A stretch of DNA of 64,000 bases from positions 113,343-177,342 of the forward strand of contig SOEU01000005.1 in the NCBI GenBank assembly GCA_021646415.1, given 5' to 3'. Under the pieces are notes generated by a model that had not been told where the DNA came from, made no database searches, and saw only the letters and a program-made list of their open reading frames with translations. This DNA comes from Candidatus Brocadia sp. Lineage in GTDB: Bacteria > Planctomycetota > Brocadiia > Brocadiales > Brocadiaceae. The first letter of the stretch is position 1. Each line of letters opens with the position of its first letter. Position numbers and translations under genes: made by a program. Of this stretch, positions 10,311 to 18,937 are shown piece by piece.

Positions 10311-11321
10311 ATGCCTATCTTTGTTACCGGCGGAACGGGATTCCTGGGAAAACAGCTCATAAAGGAGCTAAGTTATTTAAGTGAAGATATACATCTCTTG
10401 GTGAGAGAAACCAGCAATTTAAGGGATCTTGATAATAAGCGATTTAAAATATTTCCCGGAGATATAACGGATGCCAAAACAATCAGAAATGCAATCAAAG
10501 GATGCAAAACAGTATTTCATGTGGCGTCTCTGGTAAAGGAGAGGGTGAGTAATTCCTCAGAATATTATCAGGTCAATGTAAAAGGCATTAAAAATGTTAT
10601 GGAATGTGCCATGGATGAAGACATCGTCAAGCTTGTGTACACCTCTTCCTTTATGGCGCTGGGCCCGTCTCGTGGAAAAAACAACACTGAGGAGACTATT
10701 CATGACCCGAACCATTTCCATAACCATTACGAACGGACAAAGTATATTGCCGATCAATTAATCCCTGAATACCTAGATAAGGGATTGCCTGTAATAACGG
10801 TATATCCCTGCGTCATTTATGGGCCGGGTGAAATTACCGAAGGGAATCTGGTTGTCCGTATTATCCTGGACTATCTGGAAGGAAGGATATCTGATATCCT
10901 GGGCGATGGAAGCAGGTTGTGGAATTATGCATTTATTACCGACGTGGTAAAAGGCCATTTACTGGCATGGGAGAGGGGCAAGGTTGGGCAAAAGTACCTT
11001 CTTGGGGGAGAAAATGCTTCGATGGGGAACTTTTTTAAACTCCTGGAAGAATTGACCGGACTCAAGGGTCCCAAACGTCATATACCATTTTGGGTTGCAA
11101 AAATGTCTGCATGGTGGGAGGAATCCCTTGGCTCCTTATTGGGGAAAAGACCAAAATATATACCTTCCACCATTGAAATTTATAAACACGATTGGGCATA
11201 CAGTTCTGAAAAAGCAGAACGAGAATTGGAATATACACACATTCCTTTAAAAGAAGGTCTGAAGCGTACACTCGATTGGATATTGAAAAACCGTAAGCAT
11301 TCAGCGATCAGTTATCAGTAA
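10311..11321 (+). CDS. NAD(P)-dependent epimerase/dehydratase (extended SDR)
   Basis: A 336-residue Rossmann protein with the cofactor motif TGGTGFLG at the N-terminus, the VYTSS segment near residue 105, and the catalytic YERTK (YxxxK). It resembles dihydroflavonol-4-reductase/HpnA-like SDRs. The substrate cannot be read from sequence. It may be a sterol- or hopanoid-type or sugar-nucleotide enzyme. AAAGGA precedes the ATG. It is followed by a palindromic-repeat region. Confidence 0.88.
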   Translation: MPIFVTGGTGFLGKQLIKELSYLSEDIHLLVRETSNLRDLDNKRFKIFPGDITDAKTIRNAIKGCKTVFHVASLVKERVSNSSEYYQVNVKGIKNVMECAMDEDIVKLVYTSSFMALGPSRGKNNTEETIHDPNHFHNHYERTKYIADQLIPEYLDKGLPVITVYPCVIYGPGEITEGNLVVRIILDYLEGRISDILGDGSRLWNYAFITDVVKGHLLAWERGKVGQKYLLGGENASMGNFFKLLEELTGLKGPKRHIPFWVAKMSAWWEESLGSLLGKRPKYIPSTIEIYKHDWAYSSEKAERELEYTHIPLKEGLKRTLDWILKNRKHSAISYQ

Positions 11322-11702
11322 TCAGGGATCGCAGTAACAGGCTGAATACGGACGGCTGATGGCTGAACGTTTATTTAATTAGGTTGGGTTTTAAAAGACA
11401 AAATTTGCTGGTTCAATCGTCCTCGATTGAACCGAAACATTCGGTATAATTCCGTCTCACAGCACGAGCTTTAGAGTACCGTTCAAATATATGGTTCAAT
11501 CTGCAAGATTGAACCAGCCTTGAGACAGCTTGTGTAGGGTGCGTCCTACGCACCAAAACAATCCAACGTATGGATGGTGCGTAGGACGCACCCTACAGGA
11601 TTGAAACTCCTGAACAACAAGTTAAGATGAGCACGGACAAAGTTTGTCCATGCCACCCTGTAACCCGCATGAATAAAATGAAAATTCCTATATTATCAAG
11701 CT
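11322..11702. repeat. Cluster of palindromic repeats
   Basis: No gene is seen in this 381-bp gap. It contains two hairpins built on GGTTCAATC (about 11411-11434 and 11493-11516). A third, larger inverted repeat has perfect 22-bp arms at 11534-11555 and 11575-11596. Each of those arms contains GTGCGT and ACGCAC and is itself nearly palindromic. Related palindromes recur at 37952 and 38409. They look like REP-type or MITE-like dispersed elements. Mobility is not shown. Confidence 0.8.
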
Positions 11703-13028
11703 ATGACAAGTGAAACGAAACGCAAGATTGAACACATCGTACCAGTCATATTCGCTTTTTTATTGAGGTATTTCAATACCTGGCAAGCACTCCTTTTTGC
11801 ATTTGTAGGAATTATGTATGGACTTTTTTTATCAAAGATATTCGTAAAGGGCGCTTTCCGGGAACATGAACAGGAAAGGGGCTTTTCCTTCGGTAAACTG
11901 ATCTACGGGATAATGGTCTTTGTCCTTATCCTCCTTTTTAACAAAAAAATGTATATTGTAGCAGGCGCCTGGGCCATCATGTCCCTGGGTGACGGCTGCT
12001 CTAATATCTTTGGAAAGGCTTATGGGAAAAAGAAACTTCCCTGGAATCCTGAAAAGTCATGGATCGGTTCTCTGTCCTTCGTCTTCTTTGGCGGACTGGG
12101 CGCCACCCTCCTCATGTGGTGGGTAAATCTGAATCCGCTACAGATACCGTTACCGTGGTATCATCTGCTGATCACGGCGTTTTTGGCCTCTTTCGTAACG
12201 GCAGGAGTAGAATCATTGCCGCTGAAAATCGATGACAATATTACGGTACCGCTGGCTGCGGGGCTATTTCTTTATGCTACTACTCTTGTGATTTGGGAAC
12301 ATCTCAGTCATGCCTATAGCATCTTCGCCGCCTTAAGTATCAACGTTTCATTCGGCCTGCTTGCCTATTCTTTAAAAACCGTAAGCAAGTCGGGATTAAT
12401 CGGCGGTGTTGTTCTTGGTACTGTAATCTATCTTTGCCTGGGGCCGGGGGGATTTTTAATCCTCTTTACATTTTTTTTACTCGGCAGCTGGTCATCCAGG
12501 TATAAGTATGCGTGGAAGGCTTCGCATGGAGTTGCTCAGGAAAACAAGGGCAGGCGCGGTTCAAAGCACGCAATCGCAAAGGGTGGAGTTGGGCTTGTGA
12601 TGGCCGTTATGGCCTTATTGACCAATACCCCGGAAATTTTCAAGATTGCCTTTGTTGCAGCCTTCGCTACGGCCACGTTCGATACAATCTCCAGCGAATT
12701 AGGCCAACTTTATGGTAAGAGACCGATCTTAATAACCACACTGAGGTCTGTACCGGTAGGGACGGATGGGGCAATATCTGTCGAAGGAACCATCTTGGGG
12801 ATCTTGTCTGCTGCCTTTATTGGCGCTGAAGCATATTTGCTGCAATTAATCAATCTTCAGTCAATAGCCATTGTAATACTTGCATCATTTGTTGGTACAA
12901 CGGTTGAAAGTATTTTAGGTGCAACCATTGAACGAAGAAACTGGATAAGTAACGAAGTTGTCAATTTCATTAATATCTCTACAGGTGCCGGGATATCCTT
13001 ATTCCTTGCAAAAGTATGTTTATCGTAA
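11703..13028 (+). CDS. Fused dolichol/phytol kinase-like and DUF92 (VTE6-like) membrane protein
   Basis: A 441-residue polytopic protein with two halves. Residues 1-205 resemble CTP-dependent phytol/dolichol kinases (VTE5/SEC59 type) with the motif MSLGDGCSNIFGKAYGKKK. Residues 210-441 are DUF92 (VTE6, phytyl-phosphate kinase type), with GRRGSKHAIAKGGVG, TATFDTISSELGQLYGK and RSVPVGTDGAISVEGT. In plants VTE5 and VTE6 act in sequence to phosphorylate phytol to its diphosphate. A fusion suggests two-step phosphorylation of a prenol in the membrane. The undecaprenyl-pyrophosphate phosphatase gene 1.6 kb downstream fits lipid-carrier metabolism. The substrate is inferred. Confidence 0.85.
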   Translation: MTSETKRKIEHIVPVIFAFLLRYFNTWQALLFAFVGIMYGLFLSKIFVKGAFREHEQERGFSFGKLIYGIMVFVLILLFNKKMYIVAGAWAIMSLGDGCSNIFGKAYGKKKLPWNPEKSWIGSLSFVFFGGLGATLLMWWVNLNPLQIPLPWYHLLITAFLASFVTAGVESLPLKIDDNITVPLAAGLFLYATTLVIWEHLSHAYSIFAALSINVSFGLLAYSLKTVSKSGLIGGVVLGTVIYLCLGPGGFLILFTFFLLGSWSSRYKYAWKASHGVAQENKGRRGSKHAIAKGGVGLVMAVMALLTNTPEIFKIAFVAAFATATFDTISSELGQLYGKRPILITTLRSVPVGTDGAISVEGTILGILSAAFIGAEAYLLQLINLQSIAIVILASFVGTTVESILGATIERRNWISNEVVNFINISTGAGISLFLAKVCLS

Positions 13029-13087
13029 AGAACCAAATTAGATTTACCTGGAATTGTTCAGCAGCAAAGAGACCAGTAAGCAGGAGA

Positions 13088-13360
13088 CAATAACGGTAGG
13101 CAAAAGTGATAAATTTCATTGCCTATTGCTTATCGCCTACTACCCGCAGTGTTTTGAACAATGTACCAGATAATATAGTATCTTCAAAATTTTTTAATTT
13201 TTTAGCAAAAATTGAGTGGAAAAATTCGAATATCGAATTCCGAAATTCGAAACAAATCCTAAATTCGAATGTTCGAATATCCAGACATTTTGTATTTTGT
13301 TCATTTGAATTTGTTTCGGATTTCGTGCTTCGGATTTTGTCTTTTCCGACTCGTTCGGGT
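13088..13360. repeat. AT-rich inverted-repeat (MITE-like) spacer
   Basis: The gap between the DUF92 gene and the methyltransferase holds two repeat blocks. At about 13095-13140 a stretch begins GTAGGCAAAAG and ends CTTATCGCCTAC. At about 13220-13340 a run rich in ATTCGAA and CGAAAT units forms an imperfect inverted repeat (TTCGAAACAAATCC against AATTTGTTTCGGATTT). Open frames across it have no coding character. It looks like a non-autonomous dispersed element. Confidence 0.55.
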
Positions 13361-13374
13361 TAGGAATTTACATT

Positions 13375-14592
13375 ATGGAACTACCGGTAATCTCATTAAA
13401 GGCCAGGAGAAACTCACTCCATCCATGGATCTTCACCAGGATGATCCGTCATCCTCAAAAACGCCCGCAGCCGGGTACCTTAGTAGAAGTAATTTCCAAG
13501 GAAGGGACCTTTATTGGCAGGGGTATCTACAATTACAAAAGTAATATTGGTATTCGCCTGTTAACCGAGAATATATCCGAACAGTTAGACCACGAATTTT
13601 TCTTCAAAAAACTGGAACAGGCCAGGACACTTCGTGAGGAAATTCTTGGAATTCAGAAGGCTTCTGACAGCTACCGATTAGTCCATGGGGAAGCCGATGG
13701 CCTGTCAGGACTGATTATTGACAAGTTTGCCAACGTCTTTGTCGTGGAACCATATTCCGCCGGATACCTTGGAATCGTGGAATGGATCGTATCGTCTTTA
13801 CAGTCCCTTTACCCGGGCACCCGGGTTGTTGTACGCCCCGATGAACGAATTGCAGCTAAGGAAGGAGTAGATTTTTCAAAGGCAGCTAAGGCTTATCCCG
13901 GTCCTGATTCTGTCGAAATAAAAGAAAATTTTCTGACGATAAAGGTAAATCTCAAAACAGGACACAAGACTGGTTTTTTTCTCGATCAACGTGAGAATCG
14001 CTTAACATTGTCACAGTATTGCCACGGGAAGGAAGTACTTGATTGTTTTTGTTATACCGGTGGATTTGCCGTTTCTGCAATGCTGGCAGGAGCAAAGTCG
14101 GCTACGGCAATAGACCTGGATGAAAAAGCACTGGAAACGGCACAAGAAAATGCACGGCTGAACTCTGTAAAAGTGACGTTTCTACATGTCAACGTGTTTG
14201 ATCATCTGCGCATGATGATCAGCAAGGGTATGCAGGCCGACGTCGTGATCCTCGACCCGGCCAAACTTGCTGGATGTACTGAAGAGATCAGACGTGCACA
14301 TCGGACCTATGGAGACATCAATAGACTTGGTATACAGGTTGTCAGGCCGGGCGGCATTTTGCTAACCTGTTCTTGTTCGGGTCTCGTATCAGAAAGGGAC
14401 TTTCTTTCTATCCTGACTCGTTCTGCGGCGGAAGCTGGAGTTGTGTTGCAAATCTTTAAGATCACGGGGGCGTCATCAGACCACCCCTTTTCTACCATCT
14501 TTCCCGAAGGGCGATACCTTAAGGCCGTCTTTGCAAGGGTGTTCCCCATACATAAGTCCGTAGGGACACGATGCATCGTGTCCCTACATTGA
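13375..14592 (+). CDS. RlmI/RlmK-type class I SAM-dependent rRNA methyltransferase
   Basis: 405 residues. An N-terminal PUA-like region (residues 1-80, RRNSLHPWIFTRMI) is followed by the RlmI-like linker (LVHGEADGLSGLIIDK) and a Rossmann methyltransferase domain (VLDCFCYTGGFAVSAML; VILDPAKL; TCSCSG). The family methylates a cytosine of 23S rRNA. The final residues (about RCIVSLH) and the region before the stop are encoded by a perfect 28-bp dispersed palindrome, so the native C-terminus was probably altered by repeat insertion. Confidence 0.88.
   Translation: MELPVISLKARRNSLHPWIFTRMIRHPQKRPQPGTLVEVISKEGTFIGRGIYNYKSNIGIRLLTENISEQLDHEFFFKKLEQARTLREEILGIQKASDSYRLVHGEADGLSGLIIDKFANVFVVEPYSAGYLGIVEWIVSSLQSLYPGTRVVVRPDERIAAKEGVDFSKAAKAYPGPDSVEIKENFLTIKVNLKTGHKTGFFLDQRENRLTLSQYCHGKEVLDCFCYTGGFAVSAMLAGAKSATAIDLDEKALETAQENARLNSVKVTFLHVNVFDHLRMMISKGMQADVVILDPAKLAGCTEEIRRAHRTYGDINRLGIQVVRPGGILLTCSCSGLVSERDFLSILTRSAAEAGVVLQIFKITGASSDHPFSTIFPEGRYLKAVFARVFPIHKSVGTRCIVSLH
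14560..14587. repeat. Perfect 28-bp palindrome in the 3' end of the methyltransferase gene
   Basis: A self-complementary sequence with arm GTAGGGACACGATGC. It overlaps the last codons of the upstream gene and ends 5 bp before that gene's stop is complete. Such GGGACACGAT palindromes are dispersed in several bacterial genomes. As RNA it would be a strong hairpin and could also act in termination, although no T-run follows. Confidence 0.85.
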
Positions 14593-14628
14593 AATCCATA
14601 AACGTTAATAAGAAAGGGAAATAAACGT

Positions 14629-15408
14629 ATGACCTATTTAGAGGCATTGATTCTTGCCATCATTGAGGGTATTACCGAGTTTTTACCTATTTCATCTACC
14701 GGCCATATGGTAATCGCTTCTACATTTATGGGTATCAGCAATAATACCCTGACAAAGAATTTTGAAATCGTCATTCAACTTGGCGCTATTTTATCGGTGG
14801 TGGTACTTTATTGGCGTAAATTTCTCACCTCTTTCCGGTTTTATTTGAAACTAGCCTTTGCATTCCTGCCAGCAGCAGTTGTTGGTTTTGTCCTGGAAGA
14901 TTATATCGACTGTTTACTTGCAAACGTATGGGTAGTCATCGCCTCACTTTTTCTTGGGGGAATTGTCCTGATCTTTGTAGACCGATGGTTTAAACGCGCC
15001 GAAGGAATGGAAGAACAGGAAATATCCTGGTTCCAGGCTTTTAAAATCGGTTGCTTTCAGTGTATTGCAATGATCCCGGGAGTATCACGGGCTGCTGCTA
15101 CTATTATTGGAGGAATGGTGGTAGGGCTTAACCGGAGAACAGCCACTGAATTTTCATTTTTTCTTGCTGTTCCAACCATGCTGGGCGCAAGCGCCAAGAA
15201 AATGATGGGTTCTTACAAGACAATCCAACACCCTGATATAGCTATCCTGCTCCTGGGGAGTTTCGTGGCATTCGTCGTAGCTATGTTTGCAATCAAGGCC
15301 TTTATCGGTTTCCTAAAACAATATGGTTTTAAATGGTTCGGGTATTATCGTATAGTCGTTGGGGTAACTTTAGCTGTTATTGCATTTATCATGAAAATCA
15401 ACATGTAA
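14629..15408 (+). CDS. uppP: Undecaprenyl-diphosphatase UppP (BacA)
   Basis: A 259-residue integral membrane phosphatase that recycles undecaprenyl pyrophosphate to the monophosphate for wall and polysaccharide synthesis. Motifs are EGITEFLPISSTGHM near the N-terminus and the second motif IPGVSRAAATIIGGM. It has about eight helices and normal length. AAAGGGAAAT precedes the ATG. It lies near murA and the prenol-kinase-like gene, consistent with lipid-carrier metabolism. Confidence 0.96.
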   Translation: MTYLEALILAIIEGITEFLPISSTGHMVIASTFMGISNNTLTKNFEIVIQLGAILSVVVLYWRKFLTSFRFYLKLAFAFLPAAVVGFVLEDYIDCLLANVWVVIASLFLGGIVLIFVDRWFKRAEGMEEQEISWFQAFKIGCFQCIAMIPGVSRAAATIIGGMVVGLNRRTATEFSFFLAVPTMLGASAKKMMGSYKTIQHPDIAILLLGSFVAFVVAMFAIKAFIGFLKQYGFKWFGYYRIVVGVTLAVIAFIMKINM

Positions 15409-15499
15409 AAACTTTACGAAAACGTATTCGTTTCTTTTTTTTAAAACGAGCATTTCATTCGCTGAAATAGATATCTCCGGTTTATCATACATCAATATT

Positions 15500-16735
15500 A
15501 TGAAAAAGCCTGTCAAACAGCTATGGTCAAAAGGCCTTCGTTTCTTTATCGCCTTTCTCCTTGCATTTCACTTTCTATTACCGATGAGCGCATTTCCAGA
15601 TGCGGACAGATTGAAAAATTTCCCTGCACAGGTTGTGATTGAAGATATTATCCATGTCCCAACAGGCCAAAAGATACCGTTCTCTGCCCTTTCCAGTTTC
15701 TTTGATTGTGCCAGCGTCCTCTATGTAGGTGAAACCCACGCCAACAAGGCATCCCATCAGGTACAGTTAAAAATTTTAAAGGCTCATTATGAGAGATTCG
15801 GAAGTAAGTTAGCTATTGGTATGGAGATGTTTACCAGACCCTATCAACCTTTTTTAGACCAGTGGGTCGCAGGTGAGATTGATGAGAAAAAATTTTTAGA
15901 AGATACCCGATGGTATGGGGAGTGGGGATTTGACTATGCCTTGTATAAAGAGATCCTGGACTTCGCAAGGGAAAAGAAAATCCCCGTAATTGCCTTAAAC
16001 GCACCAAAGGAAGTAGTAACCATGGTGAGGACAAAGGGATTAATAGATTTAAGCGAGGAGGAGAAAAAACTCTTGCCGGAAATCGATACCTCCGATTTCT
16101 TCCACAGATTCTATCTGGAAAAAGTCTTGCCAGAGCTTGTAAAACGAATGGCCAATATTGAGAGATTTGACAACGTACAATGTCTATGGGAAGAGTATAT
16201 GGCGCAGATCATAACGGACTATTTGTCCTCGTGGGAGGGGAAAGACAGAAAGTTTCTTGCCTTTGTAGGAAATGGTCATATCATTTATGATTTTGGTATT
16301 CCCAAAAGGGTATTTCGACGCGCCTTCTTGCCATACTACACAATTTATACAACTGAATTTAAAGATGGCAAGCCGACAGCCCAACACCTGTTTATGCCGG
16401 AGATACCATTAGAACCCGCCGATTTCGTCTGGGCTATTGCCCCCCTTGAACCTGAGAAAAAACGGGTTTATCTGGGTGTCCGGTTTCAAAAGAGAGACGA
16501 CAATAAACTGGTCATAGAAAAAATAACACCGAAAAGTCCGGCTGAAAAGACAGGATTCCTGGAAGGCGATGTTATTTTGTCAATTGACCACAAAGCAGTA
16601 AAAAATGCCATGGAACTTATTCATTACCTTCAAACAAAACGGTTCGGGGATACCTGCATTGTAGAAATTGACCGTGATGGTACAAAGATTACTTACGCAG
16701 TCACCCTTTTTGAATTTGAAAGGGAAGAGAAGTAA
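15500..16735 (+). CDS. ChaN-like protein with C-terminal PDZ domain
   Basis: 411 residues with a signal peptide or anchor (residues 10-32, FFIAFLLAFHFLLPMSAFP). A ChaN/EreA-like domain (residues 50-300) follows, with LYVGETHANKASHQVQ, GMEMFTRPYQ and VGNGHIIYDFG. A PDZ domain lies at about 320-405 (YLGVRF; SPAEKTGFLEGDVILSIDHK). ChaN of Campylobacter binds heme, which suggests a role in heme or iron handling. The PDZ could target a protease or partner in the periplasm. Abundant heme proteins would fit an anammox host. No lipobox is seen. Confidence 0.82.
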   Translation: MKKPVKQLWSKGLRFFIAFLLAFHFLLPMSAFPDADRLKNFPAQVVIEDIIHVPTGQKIPFSALSSFFDCASVLYVGETHANKASHQVQLKILKAHYERFGSKLAIGMEMFTRPYQPFLDQWVAGEIDEKKFLEDTRWYGEWGFDYALYKEILDFAREKKIPVIALNAPKEVVTMVRTKGLIDLSEEEKKLLPEIDTSDFFHRFYLEKVLPELVKRMANIERFDNVQCLWEEYMAQIITDYLSSWEGKDRKFLAFVGNGHIIYDFGIPKRVFRRAFLPYYTIYTTEFKDGKPTAQHLFMPEIPLEPADFVWAIAPLEPEKKRVYLGVRFQKRDDNKLVIEKITPKSPAEKTGFLEGDVILSIDHKAVKNAMELIHYLQTKRFGDTCIVEIDRDGTKITYAVTLFEFEREEK

Positions 16736-16749
16736 GATTGAGAAAATAA

Positions 16750-16783
16750 AGATTACTTCGTTGTTTCACTCCTCGTAATGACA
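16750..16783. repeat. Dispersed repeat of the TCATTGCGAGGAG family
   Basis: On the minus strand this reads as a variant of the common intergenic repeat TGTCATTACGAGGAGTGAAA followed by CAACGAAGTAATCT. It lies just downstream of the ChaN-PDZ gene. It is recognised by similarity to a repeat seen in many genomes. No function is known. Confidence 0.6.
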
Positions 16784-16831
16784 CTTTAGTTTTGGCGTTT
16801 TACTTCAATTGCCCATATATCGTTCGTCTGG

Positions 16832-17248
16832 TCACTCATCCATGCCAAACGGATCATCGGTCATCGTTCCATGAAACTTTTCCGCATGGGTGAGGGCATC
16901 CTGTCGTTGTTGAAAGACATGGATGCGGTTATCATTGGTCTCGTTAGTAATGAGTTCACTTTCTACAAAATATGCCATGTATGAGTCTATCTTATTGCCC
17001 CTGATTTCATCAGTGACTATAACATGATCAACCCATTGGGCGTTGTTTTGGAACCACTGCACTGCGCAATAGATAGAGCAAAATTTCTTTACTGAGTGGT
17101 CCTTAAGGACTATATCAACCTCATAGATAAGCGGAATCGCAGATCCATCATAGACACAACGCGGGCTTTTCAAGAATTTTTGATAAGATACCCCTGCGAG
17201 CGCAACGATCAAAATAATGATAAGTCCGATCCAGAATTTTTTTGTCAT
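16832..17248 (-). CDS. NosL-like single-pass protein with Cys pair
   Basis: About 138 residues. One N-terminal helix (FWIGLIIILIVALAGVSY) acts as an anchor. A periplasmic part has RCVYDGSAIP and KKFCSIYCAVQWF, which resembles the Cys arrangement of NosL copper chaperones. The start is set at ATG 17248 because it overlaps the stop of the upstream membrane gene (ATGA), which implies coupling. Homology to NosL is weak. No nosZ is in the window. The role may be copper or redox delivery, working with its partner. Confidence 0.55.
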   Translation of the reverse strand: MTKKFWIGLIIILIVALAGVSYQKFLKSPRCVYDGSAIPLIYEVDIVLKDHSVKKFCSIYCAVQWFQNNAQWVDHVIVTDEIRGNKIDSYMAYFVESELITNETNDNRIHVFQQRQDALTHAEKFHGTMTDDPFGMDE

Positions 17249-18270
17249 GTAAGTATCAAATGTATTGTCACCATCGCAATGGAGGCAAGCAGGCAAAAGG
17301 CAGATAAACTATTTACCTTCATTAAAAGCCTCTCTGTTACAATTTTCGTTTCTGTAACCATGCAAAAAAGACGCAGGATGCCCATCCAGCCAATAGCAAA
17401 GGTACCAATGACAAACAGCCCCAGCATAATGGGTGCGTCAGGTACCAGGCCATTCCCCATAAAACAGTAAATACAATGATGATAGGGCAGTTGCATAAGC
17501 CTTGGGGCAATGTTTTCAATAAACGCATAGATCACAACAGGGATATTGATAACCCCTATTACAGCCTGACCGTAAAGGATAATTTTCCTGTATAATGGTG
17601 CTAATGAAAGCCATTTTTTTGAAAGAGGTATCCATAACAAAGCAATAAGGATTATATTTGTCAGATAATATACAATAAATAAAATCTTTTGAAAGTGCCT
17701 TCCAAAGATGGCCTGGGGGATCATTGCAGAAGGTCTTAGTGGCACATCAAAGAAGGTGGCACAGCAGGAGACGGACATCAATGGCTTCATACGGAGCACA
17801 TAATAAATATCCGCAATACTATCGGCCAGGAGTATGCTACAGACGATGAGCAGAAGGAATAAATTCTTCCTGACCAGAGGTGTCGTGGGGATAGATTTGT
17901 CAATGTAATAACACAGCAACCAGCCACCCATGACAAAAAAGGAAATAGGTTTAATGATTTGTAAAAAGGTGACCGTGGAGGGTAAAATCTGGGTAACCCC
18001 GAACATACACATCGCACCGGGTACCTCAGACACAAAGCTCTGGAGCATGAAGTAAAACCACGGCCAGGCAAGCATCCTTACGGATAGAATCACACACGCC
18101 AGGAGAAATATCAGATAACCCTTCTGTTCAAATTTGCCTTTCGTCTCTGACGGTATCCTAGGTTCAAAACGAAGATACGTCTTTAAGGCTGTGTAAAATA
18201 AAAATCCGCCTAAGAAGAGAGACAAAAAGGCAATAAACAACATGATAAGGGTGTAGACATTAACAATCAT
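17245..18270 (-). CDS. Polytopic membrane protein of unknown function with paired cysteines
   Basis: 341 residues with about eight predicted helices. Cysteines cluster at likely membrane edges: GAMCMFG, VSCCATFFD and HHCIYCFMG. I do not recognise the family. Because it is coupled to a NosL-like protein, the Cys sites may transfer metal or electrons; this is inference. It could be a membrane component of a maturation system for copper or cytochrome proteins. Confidence 0.7.
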   Translation of the reverse strand: MIVNVYTLIMLFIAFLSLFLGGFLFYTALKTYLRFEPRIPSETKGKFEQKGYLIFLLACVILSVRMLAWPWFYFMLQSFVSEVPGAMCMFGVTQILPSTVTFLQIIKPISFFVMGGWLLCYYIDKSIPTTPLVRKNLFLLLIVCSILLADSIADIYYVLRMKPLMSVSCCATFFDVPLRPSAMIPQAIFGRHFQKILFIVYYLTNIILIALLWIPLSKKWLSLAPLYRKIILYGQAVIGVINIPVVIYAFIENIAPRLMQLPYHHCIYCFMGNGLVPDAPIMLGLFVIGTFAIGWMGILRLFCMVTETKIVTERLLMKVNSLSAFCLLASIAMVTIHLILT

Positions 18271-18350
18271 CAGAATAATTTACCAAGGTTTAGCAATTGA
18301 CTTTCGGAAGTTAAAAATGCGTGTCTGATAGATAACATTTTACCTATTCT

Positions 18351-18749
18351 TCATTTCTTTGTTACCTTGATATTGTAATTCACTCCTTGTTCTAAGTTTA
18401 GCACGTTCCCATATATCATTATCGACATGAGCTCACATCCACCAAAAGACGATGTCTTTGTAATGGTTAGACCCAGGTTAATATCCTTAACCTGCACAGG
18501 GGTATTTCTATCCGTATCAGTACCATCTCCCAATTGACCATGATCATTACACCCCCAGGCCCAGACTGTGCCATCTGACTTCACGGCAACGGTATGATAC
18601 CATCCAGCTGAAATTTGTGGGCTTACTAATCCAGGCGATGCGCTACTGGCAATCAATGGCTGTGAAAACAGAACTGCTATACACCAAAAAGAGTATAAAA
18701 TAAACCTCCACGCCATAGGCATGATAAGGCTGAATGATACGTTTTTCAT
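18351..18749 (-). CDS. Secreted protein with one RCC1 repeat (probable deletion derivative)
   Basis: 132 residues. A signal peptide ([18 protein letters not shown]) is followed by one RCC1-type blade ([21 protein letters not shown], then [20 protein letters not shown]). An unrelated tail contains GQ-poor, Ile-rich sequence. Normal RCC1/BNR propeller proteins carry several blades, so this looks like an internal deletion joining the start of a long propeller protein to its C-terminal domain. It may be non-functional. Confidence 0.6.
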   Translation of the reverse strand: MKNVSFSLIMPMAWRFILYSFWCIAVLFSQPLIASSASPGLVSPQISAGWYHTVAVKSDGTVWAWGCNDHGQLGDGTDTDRNTPVQVKDINLGLTITKTSSFGGCELMSIMIYGNVLNLEQGVNYNIKVTKK

Positions 18750-18767
18750 AATCTCGCTTGTCTCCGC

Positions 18768-18833
18768 TTAATAAATTATGAGATTTTTCGGAGGTTCGTC
18801 AGCATTTACCACTTCGGCAAAGTCGATTTTTTT
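18768..18833 (-). pseudogene. Remnant of a second ACR3 arsenite transporter
   Basis: The minus strand encodes KKIDFAEVVNADEPPKNLII then a stop. This matches the ACR3 segment [20 protein letters not shown] of the intact gene next door. Nothing ACR3-like flanks it, so only a short relic remains. It suggests that an earlier acr3 copy was lost. Confidence 0.45.
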
Positions 18834-18937
18834 AGAGTTACAAACAACACCAACATTTTGGCATACTTCGCAACGTTATTGGAAGTACTACCAATAAAGA
18901 TCTCTTTAAATTTTTGAATACATAATTTTCCATCCTT

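Noticed and set aside
11410..11516. GGTTCAATC hairpins as a CRISPR array
   Set aside because: Only two copies, no regular spacers, and no cas genes; they are hairpins of a repeat cluster.
13106..13544. Overlapping open frames before the methyltransferase gene
   Set aside because: They read through ATTCGAA-type repeats with no coding pattern, and run into the methyltransferase gene in another frame.
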